Part shown: positions 40,279 through 53,769 of the stretch, piece after piece
Layout of the letters: every line of letters starts with the position of its first letter
Position numbering within the stretch: position 1 is the first letter of the stretch
Source: Nonomuraea dietziae
GTDB lineage: Bacteria; Actinomycetota; Actinomycetes; Streptosporangiales; Streptosporangiaceae
NCBI RefSeq assembly: GCF_014195505.1
Contig: NZ_JACIBV010000001.1
Location: forward strand, 5,270,001 to 5,334,000
Length of the DNA: 64,000 nt
Reading direction: 5' to 3'
Translations under genes and position numbers: made by a program
The notes under the pieces: generated by a model
Told to the model about the DNA's origin: nothing
Seen by the model: only the letters and a program-made list of their open reading frames with translations
Databases searched by the model: none

Positions 40279-41382
40279 ATGTCTGTCCAAACCATCCCCC
40301 GTCCCCGTACCACCACGCCCACCCGGCAGGTCAGCGGCCTGCTGGACGGCACGTTCCTCCGCTCGTCCGGCTACCGGCACAGCTCCGACGACGTACGGCT
40401 GCCGCCCGAGCGGATCAAGCAGTTCGGCCTGCGCCCCGGCGACCACGTGGTCGCCACCGTCGCCGGCTCGAAGCTCGTCTCGATCGAGTCGGTCAACGGT
40501 CACACCTCGTGGCGCGACCGCCCGCACTTCGCCGACCTGACCCCCGTCCACCCCCGCGACCGGCTGAACATCGAGACCGACTCGCTGACCACCAGGGTCG
40601 TCGACCTGATCGCGCCCATCGGCAAGGGTCAGCGCGGACTCATCGTCGCCCCGCCCAAGGCCGGCAAGACGATGGTCCTGCAGGCGCTGGCCCAGGCCGT
40701 CTCCCGCAACCACCCCGAGGTCCACCTCATGGTGGTCCTGGTCGGCGAGCGTCCCGAGGAGGTCACCGACATCCGCAGGAACATCGCGGGCGAGGTGGTC
40801 GCCTCCACCTTCGACCGTCCCGACAAGGAGCACACCGCGCTCGCCGAGCTCGCTCTCGAGCGCGCCAAGCGCCTGGTCGAGCAGGGACACGACGTCGTCA
40901 TGCTGCTCGACTCGCTCACCAGGCTCGGCCGCGCCTACAACAACCTCGCGCCCAGCGGGGGACGCATCCTGTCAGGCGGCATCGACACCGGCGCCATCTA
41001 CCCGCCCAAGCGCTTCTTCGGCGCCGCGCGCAACGTCGAGGGCGGCGGCTCCCTCACCATCCTCGCCACCGCGCTCGTCGAGACCGGCTCGCGCATGGAC
41101 GACTCCTTCTTCGAGGAGTTCAAGGGCACAGGCAACATGGAGCTGCGGCTCAGCCGCGCGCTCGCCGAGCGCAGGCTCTTCCCCGCCGTCGACCTCGAGA
41201 CCTCGAGCACCAGGCGCGAAGAGGACCTGATGCACCCCGCCGAGCAGCAGGTCGTGTGGAAGCTGCGACGCATGCTCGCGGGACTCGACCGGCAGCAGGG
41301 CATGGAGCTGCTCATCGCCAAGCTCCGCGAGACGTCCTCCAACGCGGCCTTCCTCACGCTCGCCGCGACGACGACGCCCTGA
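40279..41382 (+). CDS. Short Rho-type transcription termination factor paralogue
   Basis: A 367-residue protein. The RecA-like motor is complete: P-loop LIVAPPKAGKTMVLQ, LVGERPEEVTDI, Walker B VVMLLDSLTRLGRAYNN, Q-loop SGGIDTGAIYPPKRFFGAAR and the R-loop GTGNMELRLSR. The N-terminal RNA-binding cold-shock part is short (RQVSGLLDGTFLRSSG to about residue 90) and the large basic insertion of normal actinobacterial Rho (600-700 residues) is absent. In canonical Rho LIDERPEEV is common; here D is replaced by G (LVGERPEEV). It probably coexists with a full-length Rho. Confidence 0.88.
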   Translation: MSVQTIPRPRTTTPTRQVSGLLDGTFLRSSGYRHSSDDVRLPPERIKQFGLRPGDHVVATVAGSKLVSIESVNGHTSWRDRPHFADLTPVHPRDRLNIETDSLTTRVVDLIAPIGKGQRGLIVAPPKAGKTMVLQALAQAVSRNHPEVHLMVVLVGERPEEVTDIRRNIAGEVVASTFDRPDKEHTALAELALERAKRLVEQGHDVVMLLDSLTRLGRAYNNLAPSGGRILSGGIDTGAIYPPKRFFGAARNVEGGGSLTILATALVETGSRMDDSFFEEFKGTGNMELRLSRALAERRLFPAVDLETSSTRREEDLMHPAEQQVVWKLRRMLAGLDRQQGMELLIAKLRETSSNAAFLTLAATTTP

Positions 41383-41385
41383 GCC

Positions 41386-42768
41386 TCACCGCCCCTTCAC
41401 GTACGTTCTGGGCTCCTTCTCCCGCCCCGGGTACACCATGATCAGCCATTCCTCGCTCGCCTGCGGCTCTTCCCTGTCATGGTCGACGCCAAGCTCGCGC
41501 TGATGAACCCTGACGCGGTAGTGGCCGGGCCCGCCGACCGCGAGGTCGGGAAGGGCACGGGAACCGTCGGAGATCTCCAGGACGCCCGTCGGGCTCCGGT
41601 AGCCGATCTCGGCGACCACGTCCCAGCCCTCGGTCTCGACCGGCGGCCTCCTGCGATACGACTCGCCTGTCACGCACAGGAGACCCATCTCGGTGAGGGT
41701 GTGGAAGGCGAGATTCCCCGGCACGGCGACCATCACCTCGTCGCCGCTCCCCAACTCCTCGGACACACCGCCGTCGAAGCCCTCCTCCGAGGTGTCGAGC
41801 GCGTAGAACTCCACGGACATATGTGTGGTCGCCTGCCGTACCGGCTTGGTCCTGGGTTTGTGGCGGGGCAGCGCGGCGCACTCAGCCCTGCGGCGCGCGT
41901 AGTACTCCTCTTCCTCGCGCTTCAGCTCCGCCTGATTCCGCTCGTTGACACGGGCGAGCGCGGGACAGTTCGCGGGAAGCGCCCTGGCGACGTCGAACTC
42001 GTCACCGTTCCGCGCGTCGGGCAGCCTGCCGCCTTTTTCGACCAGCCTGCACAGGTGCCGTCCATAGGCGAACAACCGGCCGTCGGGCATCCGGGTGCCC
42101 GGCTCGTCCATCAAGGAGTCACGCGCCTCGCAGAGGAAGCGCCAGTCCTCCTCCGAGTACCCCTGCCTGACCGCGCCGTGGCACTCCTCCCAGTCCGGCA
42201 CCGTCACCTTGCCGCCTCGCGTCGCGTCGGCGGCGGGGGTCAGCGCCAGCACCACGACCAGCGCCGCCACCACCGGTCCGCGCGGCAGCCGCGGCGCGCT
42301 CGTCCGTACGGCCAGCAGTGCGAGTGTCGAAGCGACCAGTTCGAGCACGTCATGCCCGACGGTCCACCACACCACGTGCCAGCCGCCCCACCATTCGAGG
42401 CAACTCGGCTCGAGGACCATGTCCATGGCGAACAGCGGGGGCTGGTAGGCGTTGAGAAACATCTGGGGCAGCAGGAGCGTCCAGACGATCCACCGGCCGA
42501 GCCCGGGTCTGCGCCGGCGCGCGCATGCCAGCCATGCCAGCAGGCCCAGGCCGACGAACGGAAGCGCACCGTATCCGAAAGGCGGGACGTAATAGAGGGG
42601 GAAGACGAGATGGTAGATGTCGCTCGACAAGTCGTTGCCGACGCAGTTCTTGAACCCGAAGGCGCCCCAGCCGAGCCCTTCGGGAAGGAAGAGCCAAGGA
42701 AGAGCGAAGGCCATTATGGCGCCGGTCAGGGCGCAGGCCCACAGAGCTGCTGATAATCGGCGTGGCAT
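41386..42768 (-). CDS. Large hypothetical membrane protein
   Basis: A 460-residue protein. The first 190 residues hold four to five membrane helices (AALWACALTGAIMAFALPWL, then further helices to VVAALVVVLALTPAADAT). The remainder is a hydrophilic region with paired cysteines (WEECHGAVRQ, FLCEARD, HLCRLVE, NCPALAR) and a charged helix ERNQAELKREEEEYYARRRA, then a beta-rich end. I recognise no family. Stops three bases after the convergent rho-like gene. Confidence 0.6.
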   Translation of the reverse strand: MPRRLSAALWACALTGAIMAFALPWLFLPEGLGWGAFGFKNCVGNDLSSDIYHLVFPLYYVPPFGYGALPFVGLGLLAWLACARRRRPGLGRWIVWTLLLPQMFLNAYQPPLFAMDMVLEPSCLEWWGGWHVVWWTVGHDVLELVASTLALLAVRTSAPRLPRGPVVAALVVVLALTPAADATRGGKVTVPDWEECHGAVRQGYSEEDWRFLCEARDSLMDEPGTRMPDGRLFAYGRHLCRLVEKGGRLPDARNGDEFDVARALPANCPALARVNERNQAELKREEEEYYARRRAECAALPRHKPRTKPVRQATTHMSVEFYALDTSEEGFDGGVSEELGSGDEVMVAVPGNLAFHTLTEMGLLCVTGESYRRRPPVETEGWDVVAEIGYRSPTGVLEISDGSRALPDLAVGGPGHYRVRVHQRELGVDHDREEPQASEEWLIMVYPGREKEPRTYVKGR

Positions 42769-42811
42769 GCCGGGAGTCTAGTGATCTTGAGGCGGGCGTC
42801 ATGATGGGGGG

Positions 42812-43705
42812 ATGCTGGCTGACATCGTCGACTACCTCGCCTGTCCCGTCTGCCGAGACGGCCTCCGCCTCACCGACGGATCGCTGCGCTGCGGCCAGGG
42901 GCACGGGTTCGACGTCGCCAGGCAGGGATACGTCAGCCTGCTCACCGGATCCCAGGCTCCCGGCACCGCCGACAGCCCCGCGATGGTGGCGGCGCGGGCG
43001 GACTTCCTCGCGGCAGGACATTACGCGCCGCTGGCCGACGCGCTGGCGAAGGCCGTCCAGGACCACTGCCCGCCCGCGGCCACGGGAGCGGGCGGAGCGG
43101 ACGGCGAGCACCGCGGGCCTGTCGTGGTGGACGCGGGCGCAGGGACCGGGTACTACGGCGCCGCCGTGCTCGACGCGCTCCCCGAGGCCACCGGGCTGGC
43201 GTTCGACATCTCCAAGCACGCCGTGAAGCGAGCGGCCAGGGCGCACCCCAGGATGGGGGCGTTCGTGGCGGACGTGTGGAGGCCGCTGCCGATCGGCGAC
43301 GCGGTCGCCGACGTCGTGATGGACGTGTTCGCGCCGCGCAACGGCCCTGAGTTTGCGAGGATCCTGCGGCCTGGCGGCAGGCTCGTGGTGGTGACCCCCG
43401 CGAAGGAGCATTTGAGCCCGCTGGTCGAGGAGCTGGACCTGCTCTCGGTGGACGAGGCGAAAGAGCACAGGGTCGCCGAAAGTCTGAGAGGGTTCGGAGA
43501 GGTCGACACTCGGGCCGTACGGTTCGAGATGCCCCTGTCGAGGGCGGATGTGGCGAAGGTGGTGAAGATGGGACCGAGCGCGTGGCACAAGGACTCCGAC
43601 ACCCTTCACCACCAAATCCAGAAATTTCCGGAATGGACCCCAGCGGTGGCCAGTTTTCGACTGTTTATCTTTGAATCACCTGCCGAATCAAGACCATCTT
43701 CTTGA
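42812..43705 (+). CDS. RlmA-type rRNA (guanine-N1)-methyltransferase
   Basis: A 297-residue protein. The N-terminal zinc finger has Cys11, Cys14, Cys27 and His31 (YLACPVCRDGLRL, CGQGHGFDVARQGYVSLL), typical of RlmA/TlrB/MyrA. The SAM-binding motif is VVVDAGAGTGYYGAAVLDAL and DVVMDVFAPRNGPEFARIL. The family methylates G745 or G748 of 23S rRNA, and the TlrB type confers tylosin-type macrolide tolerance. Which base is used here cannot be read from the sequence. Confidence 0.87.
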   Translation: MLADIVDYLACPVCRDGLRLTDGSLRCGQGHGFDVARQGYVSLLTGSQAPGTADSPAMVAARADFLAAGHYAPLADALAKAVQDHCPPAATGAGGADGEHRGPVVVDAGAGTGYYGAAVLDALPEATGLAFDISKHAVKRAARAHPRMGAFVADVWRPLPIGDAVADVVMDVFAPRNGPEFARILRPGGRLVVVTPAKEHLSPLVEELDLLSVDEAKEHRVAESLRGFGEVDTRAVRFEMPLSRADVAKVVKMGPSAWHKDSDTLHHQIQKFPEWTPAVASFRLFIFESPAESRPSS

Positions 43706-43823
43706 CGGACATCCGAGGCGCATGTTACTGATGGGGTATTTAGTCCGAAATTCCCTCACATTCCTCAGGTATTTCTGTGACCCAGACGCGATACTGGACG
43801 GCAACTGAGGAGGGGAGGGGCGG

Positions 43824-45599
43824 ATGAAGGCGGAGGAGCGCTGGCAGGCCAGGTTCCGGGCGCCCAGCATGACGCTGCCCGTCTGGGCACGTCAGGCCCC
43901 CCACCGCGCTCTCTACCGTTCGAACGCCTCCGGCACCTGGGAGATCTACGCCTGGGACCGCACCACGGGCGTCACCCGCCAGGTCACCACACAGGCCCAC
44001 GGCACCAGGCACGCCGCCCTCGACCCGACGGGCCAGTGGATCTACTGGTTCGCCGACACCGAGAGCGACGACCTCGGCATCTGGCTGCGCCAGCGCTTCA
44101 CCGGCGGTCCCGACGAGCCCGTCGCCCCCGACCTGGAGCCTGGCCAGCCGGGCGGCCTGGCCCTGTCCACCACGGGCGTCGCCGCCGTCAGCCTCGCCCG
44201 CCCTGGCGGCTTCACCACCCACCTCGTACGGCCAGGCGAACCCAGCCACCTGCTGTACGAGCACACCGAGGCCTCCTGGGTCAGCGACATGTCGCTCGAC
44301 GGCGAGTTCATCGCCATCAACCACAGCGAGCACGGCGACTTCAGGCACCCGGCGCTCCGCGTCGTCAAGCAGTGCGGCGAGGTGGTCGGCGAGCTGTACG
44401 ACGGCCCCGGCAAGGGCGTCGTCGGCCTGCGCTTCGCGCCCAACCCCGGCGACCGCCGTCTGCTCACCCTGCACGAGCGCCGCCTGCGGCACGAGCCCCT
44501 GGTCTGGGACCCGAAGACGGGCGAGCAGCGCGAGATCTGGCTGAAGGACCCGGGCGAGCTGACCGCCGAGTGGTACGACGACGGCCGCGCGCTGCTGATC
44601 ATCAGGGACGACCGCGCCCGCACCTACCTGCACCGCTACGACCTGGCGGGCGGCGGCCTCACGCTGATCGACACCCCTCACGGCGTCATCGACGAGGCGC
44701 GCCCGAGGCCTGGCGGCCACGTGGAGTACGCCTGGTCGAGCGCTTCGAGGCCGCCGGTGATCCGTTCGAGCACCGGCCACGTGGTGATGAACGCGGTCGG
44801 TCCCGCGTCCCCGACCAGTGTCCCCGTGGAGGACCTCGACGTCAGCGGCCCGGGCGGGCGCATCCACGCGCTGGTCTCCAGGCCCGAGACGGGCTCGGCG
44901 CCCTTCCCCGCGGTCTTCCTGCTGCACGGCGGCCCGAACCTGCACGACGCCGACGACTTCTCCCCCGAGGTCGCGGCCTGGGTCGACGCAGGGTTCGCCG
45001 TCGTCAGGGTCAACTACAGGGGCTCGACCGGCTACGGCACGGCCTGGCGCGACGCGCTGCGCGGCGAGATCGGCCACCTCGAGCTGGCCGACGTGGCGGC
45101 CGTCAGGGAGCAGGTGGTGGCGCAGGGCATCGTCGACCCCGACAGGATCGTGCTGGCCGGCACCTCGTGGGGCGGCTACCTCACGCTGCTCGGCCTCGGC
45201 GTCCAGCCGAAGCTGTGGGCGGCGGGCATCGCCGCGGCGCCCATCGCCTGCCACGAGACCTCCTACGAGGACGAGGCCGAGGGCCTGCGCGCCTACAAGC
45301 GCGCCCTGCTCGGCGGCTCGCCCTCCGAGCAGCCCGAGCGCTACCGCGACAGCTCCCCGATCACCTACGTCGAGCGGATCGAACGGCCGCTGCTGATCCT
45401 GGCCGGCATCAACGACTCGCGCTCGCCGCTGCGGCAGCTGGAGAAGTACGTGGACCGCCTGACGGAGCTGGGTCACGAGCACGAGGTCCACTACTACGAC
45501 GCGGCCCGCGGCGCCCTGGTCGTCTCCGAACGGATCGACCAGATGGCGATAAAGCTGAATTTCACCCGTAAACACGTAGTAACAACTGACATAGCGTAA
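43824..45599 (+). CDS. S9-family peptidase homologue lacking the catalytic histidine
   Basis: A 591-residue protein with an N-terminal beta-propeller of seven repeats and a C-terminal alpha/beta-hydrolase domain. The nucleophile is Ser448 in GTSWGGYLTLLG and the acid is Asp531 in GINDSRSPL. At the position where S9 enzymes have D-x-G-H-G, the sequence is YYDAARGALVVS, so His is replaced by Arg562. Without it normal triad catalysis is not expected. A very strong GAGGAGGGGAGGGG precedes the ATG, so it is well expressed. A non-enzymatic binding role or an alternative base is possible. Confidence 0.82.
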   Translation: MKAEERWQARFRAPSMTLPVWARQAPHRALYRSNASGTWEIYAWDRTTGVTRQVTTQAHGTRHAALDPTGQWIYWFADTESDDLGIWLRQRFTGGPDEPVAPDLEPGQPGGLALSTTGVAAVSLARPGGFTTHLVRPGEPSHLLYEHTEASWVSDMSLDGEFIAINHSEHGDFRHPALRVVKQCGEVVGELYDGPGKGVVGLRFAPNPGDRRLLTLHERRLRHEPLVWDPKTGEQREIWLKDPGELTAEWYDDGRALLIIRDDRARTYLHRYDLAGGGLTLIDTPHGVIDEARPRPGGHVEYAWSSASRPPVIRSSTGHVVMNAVGPASPTSVPVEDLDVSGPGGRIHALVSRPETGSAPFPAVFLLHGGPNLHDADDFSPEVAAWVDAGFAVVRVNYRGSTGYGTAWRDALRGEIGHLELADVAAVREQVVAQGIVDPDRIVLAGTSWGGYLTLLGLGVQPKLWAAGIAAAPIACHETSYEDEAEGLRAYKRALLGGSPSEQPERYRDSSPITYVERIERPLLILAGINDSRSPLRQLEKYVDRLTELGHEHEVHYYDAARGALVVSERIDQMAIKLNFTRKHVVTTDIA

Positions 45600-45683
45600 T
45601 AGGTTGGCCGGCTCGGCCGACTTGTCTGTCAGCCTCGGCTGCTGTCACCATCGCGCCACCTCCCAGCCGAAGGGCGCGAAACA

Positions 45684-47186
45684 GTGACCATCACCAACGA
45701 ATCGCCAGGCGTCAGCCGTCTGAAAAGGGACGCCGTCGGACTCGTCGGCGTCATCTTCATGGCCGTCGCGACCGCGGCCCCCATCACCGCCATGACGGGC
45801 AACGTGCCCATCGTCGTCGCGTTCGGCAACGGCCTCGGCGTCCCCGCGGGCTACCTGTTCGCCACCGTCGTCCTGACGATCTTCTCCGTGGGCTACACCG
45901 CGATGTCGAAGCACATCACCGCGGCCGGAGCCTTCTACGGCTACATCTCCCACGGCCTCGGCCAGGTCGTCGGCATGGTCTCCGGCCTGCTGGCCACCAT
46001 GGCGTACGTGGTCTTCGAGGCCTCGATCATCGGCTTCTTCGCCTACTCCGCCAACGACACCTTCAAGTCGCTGGCGGGGGTGGACATCCACTGGCTGTGG
46101 TTCGCCTTCCTCGGCCTGGCGCTGAACATGATCCTCTCCTACTTCGACATCAACCTGACCGCCAAGGTCCTGGGCGTCTTCCTCATCACCGAGATCCTCA
46201 TGCTCGGCCTGATCGCCCTCGTCACGCTCTTCAACGGCGGAGGCCCCGACGGCCTCATGGCCTACACGCTCAACCCGCTCAACGCCTTCCAGACCACGGG
46301 CGTGCAGGCGGGCGCGGTCGGCCTCGGCCTGTTCATGTGCTTCTGGTCGTGGGTGGGCTTCGAGTCGACCGCGATGTACGGCGAGGAGTCGCGCGAGCCG
46401 AAGAAGATCATTCCGATCGCCACGCTCGTCTCGGTGGTCGGCATCGGCCTGTTCTACACGTTCGTGTCGTGGATGACGGTGGCCGCCAACGGCGTCAAGG
46501 CGCCGGAGCTCGCCGCCGAGCAGTTCGCGGGGATCTTCTTCAACCCCACCGAGCAGTTCATCGGGACGTGGGCGGTCGGCCTGTTCAAGATCCTCATCCT
46601 GACCGGCTCGTTCGCCTGCTCGATGGCCTTCCACAACTGCGCCGCCCGCTACCTCTACGCGCTCGGCAGGGAGAACCTCATCCCGGGCACGGCCCGCACC
46701 CTCGGCGCCACCCACCCCACGCACGGCTCGCCGCACATCGCCGGGTTCGTCCAGACCGCCATCTCGGTGGTGCTGATCCTGGCCTTCGCCGTCGCGGGCA
46801 TGGACCCCTACGTGCACATCTACACGCTGCTCGCGGTCCTGGGCACGCTGGCCATCCTCATCGTGCAGACACTGTGCTCGTTCTCGGTGATCGGCTACTT
46901 CCACGTCAAGAAGAAGCACCCCGAGACCGCCAACGTGTGGCGCACGCTGATCGCCCCGCTGGTGGGCGGCCTCTCGATGGCCTACGTGGTGCTGCTGCTG
47001 TTCCAGAACCAGGAGGCGGCGGCAGGCGACGCCTCGAAGAGCTCGTTCTTCACCGCGATCCCGTGGATCGTGGTGGCCCTCGCCGTGCTGGGCGCGGGCA
47101 CCGCGCTCTACCTCAAGGCCCGCAACCCCGCCAAGTACGAGGTCATCGGCAGGATCGTGCTGGAGGACACGGTCGAGCGCGACTAG
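45684..47186 (+). CDS. APC-family amino acid permease
   Basis: A 500-residue protein with about twelve membrane helices. The first helix has VFMAVATAAPITAMTGNVP, the TM6 region contains FWSWVGFESTAMYGEESREP with the conserved F-x-G-F-E-x family pattern, and RPKK-type loop EPKKIIPIAT follows. It belongs to the amino-acid/polyamine/organocation superfamily; the substrate is undetermined. GTG 45684 starts the gene. Its stop abuts that of the convergent phosphatase gene. Confidence 0.88.
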   Translation: MTITNESPGVSRLKRDAVGLVGVIFMAVATAAPITAMTGNVPIVVAFGNGLGVPAGYLFATVVLTIFSVGYTAMSKHITAAGAFYGYISHGLGQVVGMVSGLLATMAYVVFEASIIGFFAYSANDTFKSLAGVDIHWLWFAFLGLALNMILSYFDINLTAKVLGVFLITEILMLGLIALVTLFNGGGPDGLMAYTLNPLNAFQTTGVQAGAVGLGLFMCFWSWVGFESTAMYGEESREPKKIIPIATLVSVVGIGLFYTFVSWMTVAANGVKAPELAAEQFAGIFFNPTEQFIGTWAVGLFKILILTGSFACSMAFHNCAARYLYALGRENLIPGTARTLGATHPTHGSPHIAGFVQTAISVVLILAFAVAGMDPYVHIYTLLAVLGTLAILIVQTLCSFSVIGYFHVKKKHPETANVWRTLIAPLVGGLSMAYVVLLLFQNQEAAAGDASKSSFFTAIPWIVVALAVLGAGTALYLKARNPAKYEVIGRIVLEDTVERD

Positions 47187-48722
47187 TCAGCGAGCGCGGA
47201 GGACCAGGATCGCCAGGTCGTCCGCGCTCGGCTCCGGCGCGAAGTCGGCCGCTCCCCTGCGGATGCGCTCGGCCACCGCCCTCGCCGACAGCCCCGCGCA
47301 CTCGGCGAGCAGCTTGGACAGGCCGCCCTCGTCGTCGAGCAGGCGGCCTCCGCTGCGGCGCTCGGTCACGCCGTCGGTCACGGCGAGCAGCACGTCGCCG
47401 TGGTCGAGGTGGATGGTGTCGGCCTCGAACACGACCTCGGGGAAGACACCGAGCAGCGACTGCGGGGTGGTCACGCCCTCGACGACGCCGCTGGGCTTGA
47501 GCCGCAGCGCCTCGGGGTGGCCCGCCGAGACCATGCGCACCTCGAGGCCGCTCTCCACGGGCGTGATGTCGCCGTGGAGGAGCGTGAGGAACCTGGCGCG
47601 CTCGCCCTCCTCGAGGATGGCCTGGTTGAGGCGGCCGAGAACCGCGGCCACGCCGTACCCCTCCCTGGCCAGCAGGCGCAGGGTGTGGCGGGCCAACCCC
47701 GTGACGGCTGCCGCCTCGGGGCCCGTGCCGCAGACGTCGCCGATCGCGAAACGCCAGGACTCGTCGCCCGCCTTGAACAGGTCGTAGAAGTCGCCGCCGA
47801 CCTCGTTGGCCTCGCCCGCGGGCTCGTAGACGACGCCGTAGTCGAGGCCGGGGACCTCGGGCTCGTTGGGAGGCAGCAGGCTGCGCTGCAGCGCCCTGTT
47901 GGCCGCCGCCTGCTGGGCGTAGAGGCGGGCGTTGTCCATCGCCAGGGCCGCGCGCCGCGCGATGTCCTCGGCGAACTGGATGCTCTCGTCGGGGAAGCGG
48001 TCGTGGCGGCCGAGGCACATCGCGCCGAGCGAGCGCCCCCTCGCGATCAGCGGCACCGCGAGGACCTGTGAGTCGGCCAGTTGCAGGGTGGCGGCGGCGC
48101 TGTCGGGCACGCTCAGCTCGGACAGCTGCTCGCGCAACCCGTCGATGCGCGCCTCGTCGGCGTGCCACAGATAGGCCAGACGGCGAGGGCCTGCCCCCGT
48201 GTCGGAGGTGTAGACGGCACACCAGGTGGACAGTCTCGGAACGACGATCTGGGCGATGATCGCCGGGACCATGTCAGGGTCGAGAGTGCCTGCCAGCAGG
48301 TCGCTCGCGTCGGCGAGGAAGCCCAGCCAGTGAGGTCCACGCGACGATTCCTCGGCCCACTCGGATGCCACTCTGTCCGTCGAGCCCGGTAGCGTGAGTC
48401 TTGCCCAATGGACACGGGAGTCGCCCGCGAAGGTGATTCCCCACTCCTCGACGTCGACCGAGGGGCCCTTGGGGTCACCATGAGGGGAGGTCCGCTGCCT
48501 GAGCTCGACTTGCACGGCGTCGCCGTAATGTTTCCAGACGATCTCGAAGGGCGCGTCGGCCACCTGCATGGCCAGCTCGCCTGCCAGCTGTTCGGCGGCA
48601 GGCAGCACCGAGGCGGCCGCCCATGCGGTCATCACCTCGCGCGTGAACCTCTTCGCAGAGGGAACGGCGGTCTCGCCTGGCGCGAAGGTTGCCGCCAGGA
48701 CCGCGCGGGAAGAAGCAGTCAT
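47187..48722 (-). CDS. GAF-SpoIIE/PP2C-type phosphatase regulator
   Basis: A 511-residue protein starting MTASSRAVLAATFAPGETAV. Residues about 20-130 look like a degenerate HATPase-type anti-sigma kinase (REVMTAWAAASVLPAAEQLA), 130-290 are a GAF domain, and 300-511 are a SpoIIE phosphatase: QRSLLPPNEPEVPGLDYGVVY, EVGGDFYDLFKAGDE, GDVCGTGPEAAAVTGLARHT and AVTDGVTERRSGGR. The aspartates for metal binding (GGDFYD, GDVCG, TDGV) are present. Such proteins dephosphorylate anti-sigma-factor antagonists. It is divergent from the HAMP-array kinase (120-bp gap), suggesting shared regulation. Confidence 0.86.
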   Translation of the reverse strand: MTASSRAVLAATFAPGETAVPSAKRFTREVMTAWAAASVLPAAEQLAGELAMQVADAPFEIVWKHYGDAVQVELRQRTSPHGDPKGPSVDVEEWGITFAGDSRVHWARLTLPGSTDRVASEWAEESSRGPHWLGFLADASDLLAGTLDPDMVPAIIAQIVVPRLSTWCAVYTSDTGAGPRRLAYLWHADEARIDGLREQLSELSVPDSAAATLQLADSQVLAVPLIARGRSLGAMCLGRHDRFPDESIQFAEDIARRAALAMDNARLYAQQAAANRALQRSLLPPNEPEVPGLDYGVVYEPAGEANEVGGDFYDLFKAGDESWRFAIGDVCGTGPEAAAVTGLARHTLRLLAREGYGVAAVLGRLNQAILEEGERARFLTLLHGDITPVESGLEVRMVSAGHPEALRLKPSGVVEGVTTPQSLLGVFPEVVFEADTIHLDHGDVLLAVTDGVTERRSGGRLLDDEGGLSKLLAECAGLSARAVAERIRRGAADFAPEPSADDLAILVLRAR

Positions 48723-48842
48723 CGATCCGTGCCTACCACACTTCCCACTGACTTGGGGTAAATCCAAGGACAGGACTACGAGCTACTCATCGTGACAGAC
48801 TTGCATCACTCACGGCGGCACCCCGGGAGTGGAGGAGACCCC

Positions 48843-53009
<4,167 letters not shown>

Positions 53010-53011
53010 CC

Positions 53012-53644
53012 ATGGCAGACCGAGCCAAGATCCTCCTGGTCGACGACCGTGAGGAGAACCTCATCGCCCTTGAGGCCATCCTCAGCTCTCTCGACCTGAC
53101 CCCCGTCAGGGCCAGATCGGGAGAGGAGGCGCTGAAGGCGCTCCTCGGCACCGAGTTCGCGCTGATCCTGCTCGACGTCCGGATGCCGGGCATGGACGGG
53201 TTCGAGACCGCCGCGCACATCAAGCGGCGCGAACGCACCCGCAACATCCCCATCATCTTCCTGACCGTCGTCGACAGCGCCCCCGACTACGCCTTCCGCG
53301 GCTACGCGGCGGGCGCCGTCGACTACCTCACCAAGCCCTTCGACCCGTGGGTGCTCAGGGCGAAGGTGTCGGTGTTCGTCGAGCTCTACAACATGAACAA
53401 GCGGCTCACCGAGCAGGCGTCGCTGCTGCGCGAACGGCTGGCGGGCGAGCTGCCGCCCGGTAACAGCGCGGCCCAGCCCGCGGTGCTGCCCGAGCTGTCG
53501 CGCAGGTTGACGGCGGTGGAGGACGAACTCGAGAGGGTGCGCGAACTCGCCCGCAAGTCCTCCGATCCGGGGCTGACCTCGCCGCTGGCCGACCTGGCCG
53601 ACCGGCTCGACCACCTCCGCGCCGGCTTCGACGCCCTGAGCTGA
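53012..53644 (+). CDS. Response regulator with receiver and coiled-coil tail
   Basis: A 210-residue protein. The receiver (residues 5-125) has ILLVDDREENLIALEAILSS, phospho-acceptor Asp in LILLDVRMPGMDGFE, and a conserved Lys in YLTKPFDP. There is no DNA-binding output domain; the last 80 residues form a coiled coil (ELSRRLTAVEDELERVRELA). It therefore probably acts by protein contact, for example as a phosphate sink or as a partner of the phosphatase. It follows the hybrid kinase stop by two bases and belongs to its operon. Confidence 0.88.
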   Translation: MADRAKILLVDDREENLIALEAILSSLDLTPVRARSGEEALKALLGTEFALILLDVRMPGMDGFETAAHIKRRERTRNIPIIFLTVVDSAPDYAFRGYAAGAVDYLTKPFDPWVLRAKVSVFVELYNMNKRLTEQASLLRERLAGELPPGNSAAQPAVLPELSRRLTAVEDELERVRELARKSSDPGLTSPLADLADRLDHLRAGFDALS

Positions 53645-53656
53645 CACCTTCGATGC

Positions 53657-53689
53657 GCGGGTAGGCCGGCCCCCTCCTGGCCTGCCCGC
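53657..53689 (+). terminator. Terminator after the kinase/regulator operon
   Basis: An 11-bp stem (53657-53667 with 53679-53689, one G-T pair) and an 11-nt loop begin 12 bases after the stop, ahead of a TTCG tail. Confidence 0.7.
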
Positions 53690-53769
53690 CTTCGCTGTCA
53701 CGATGCTGTCACGCCCGCATCACTGGGGCAGGACCACGATGGGGGGAGACCGTCGAAGGGGGTCTCCCC

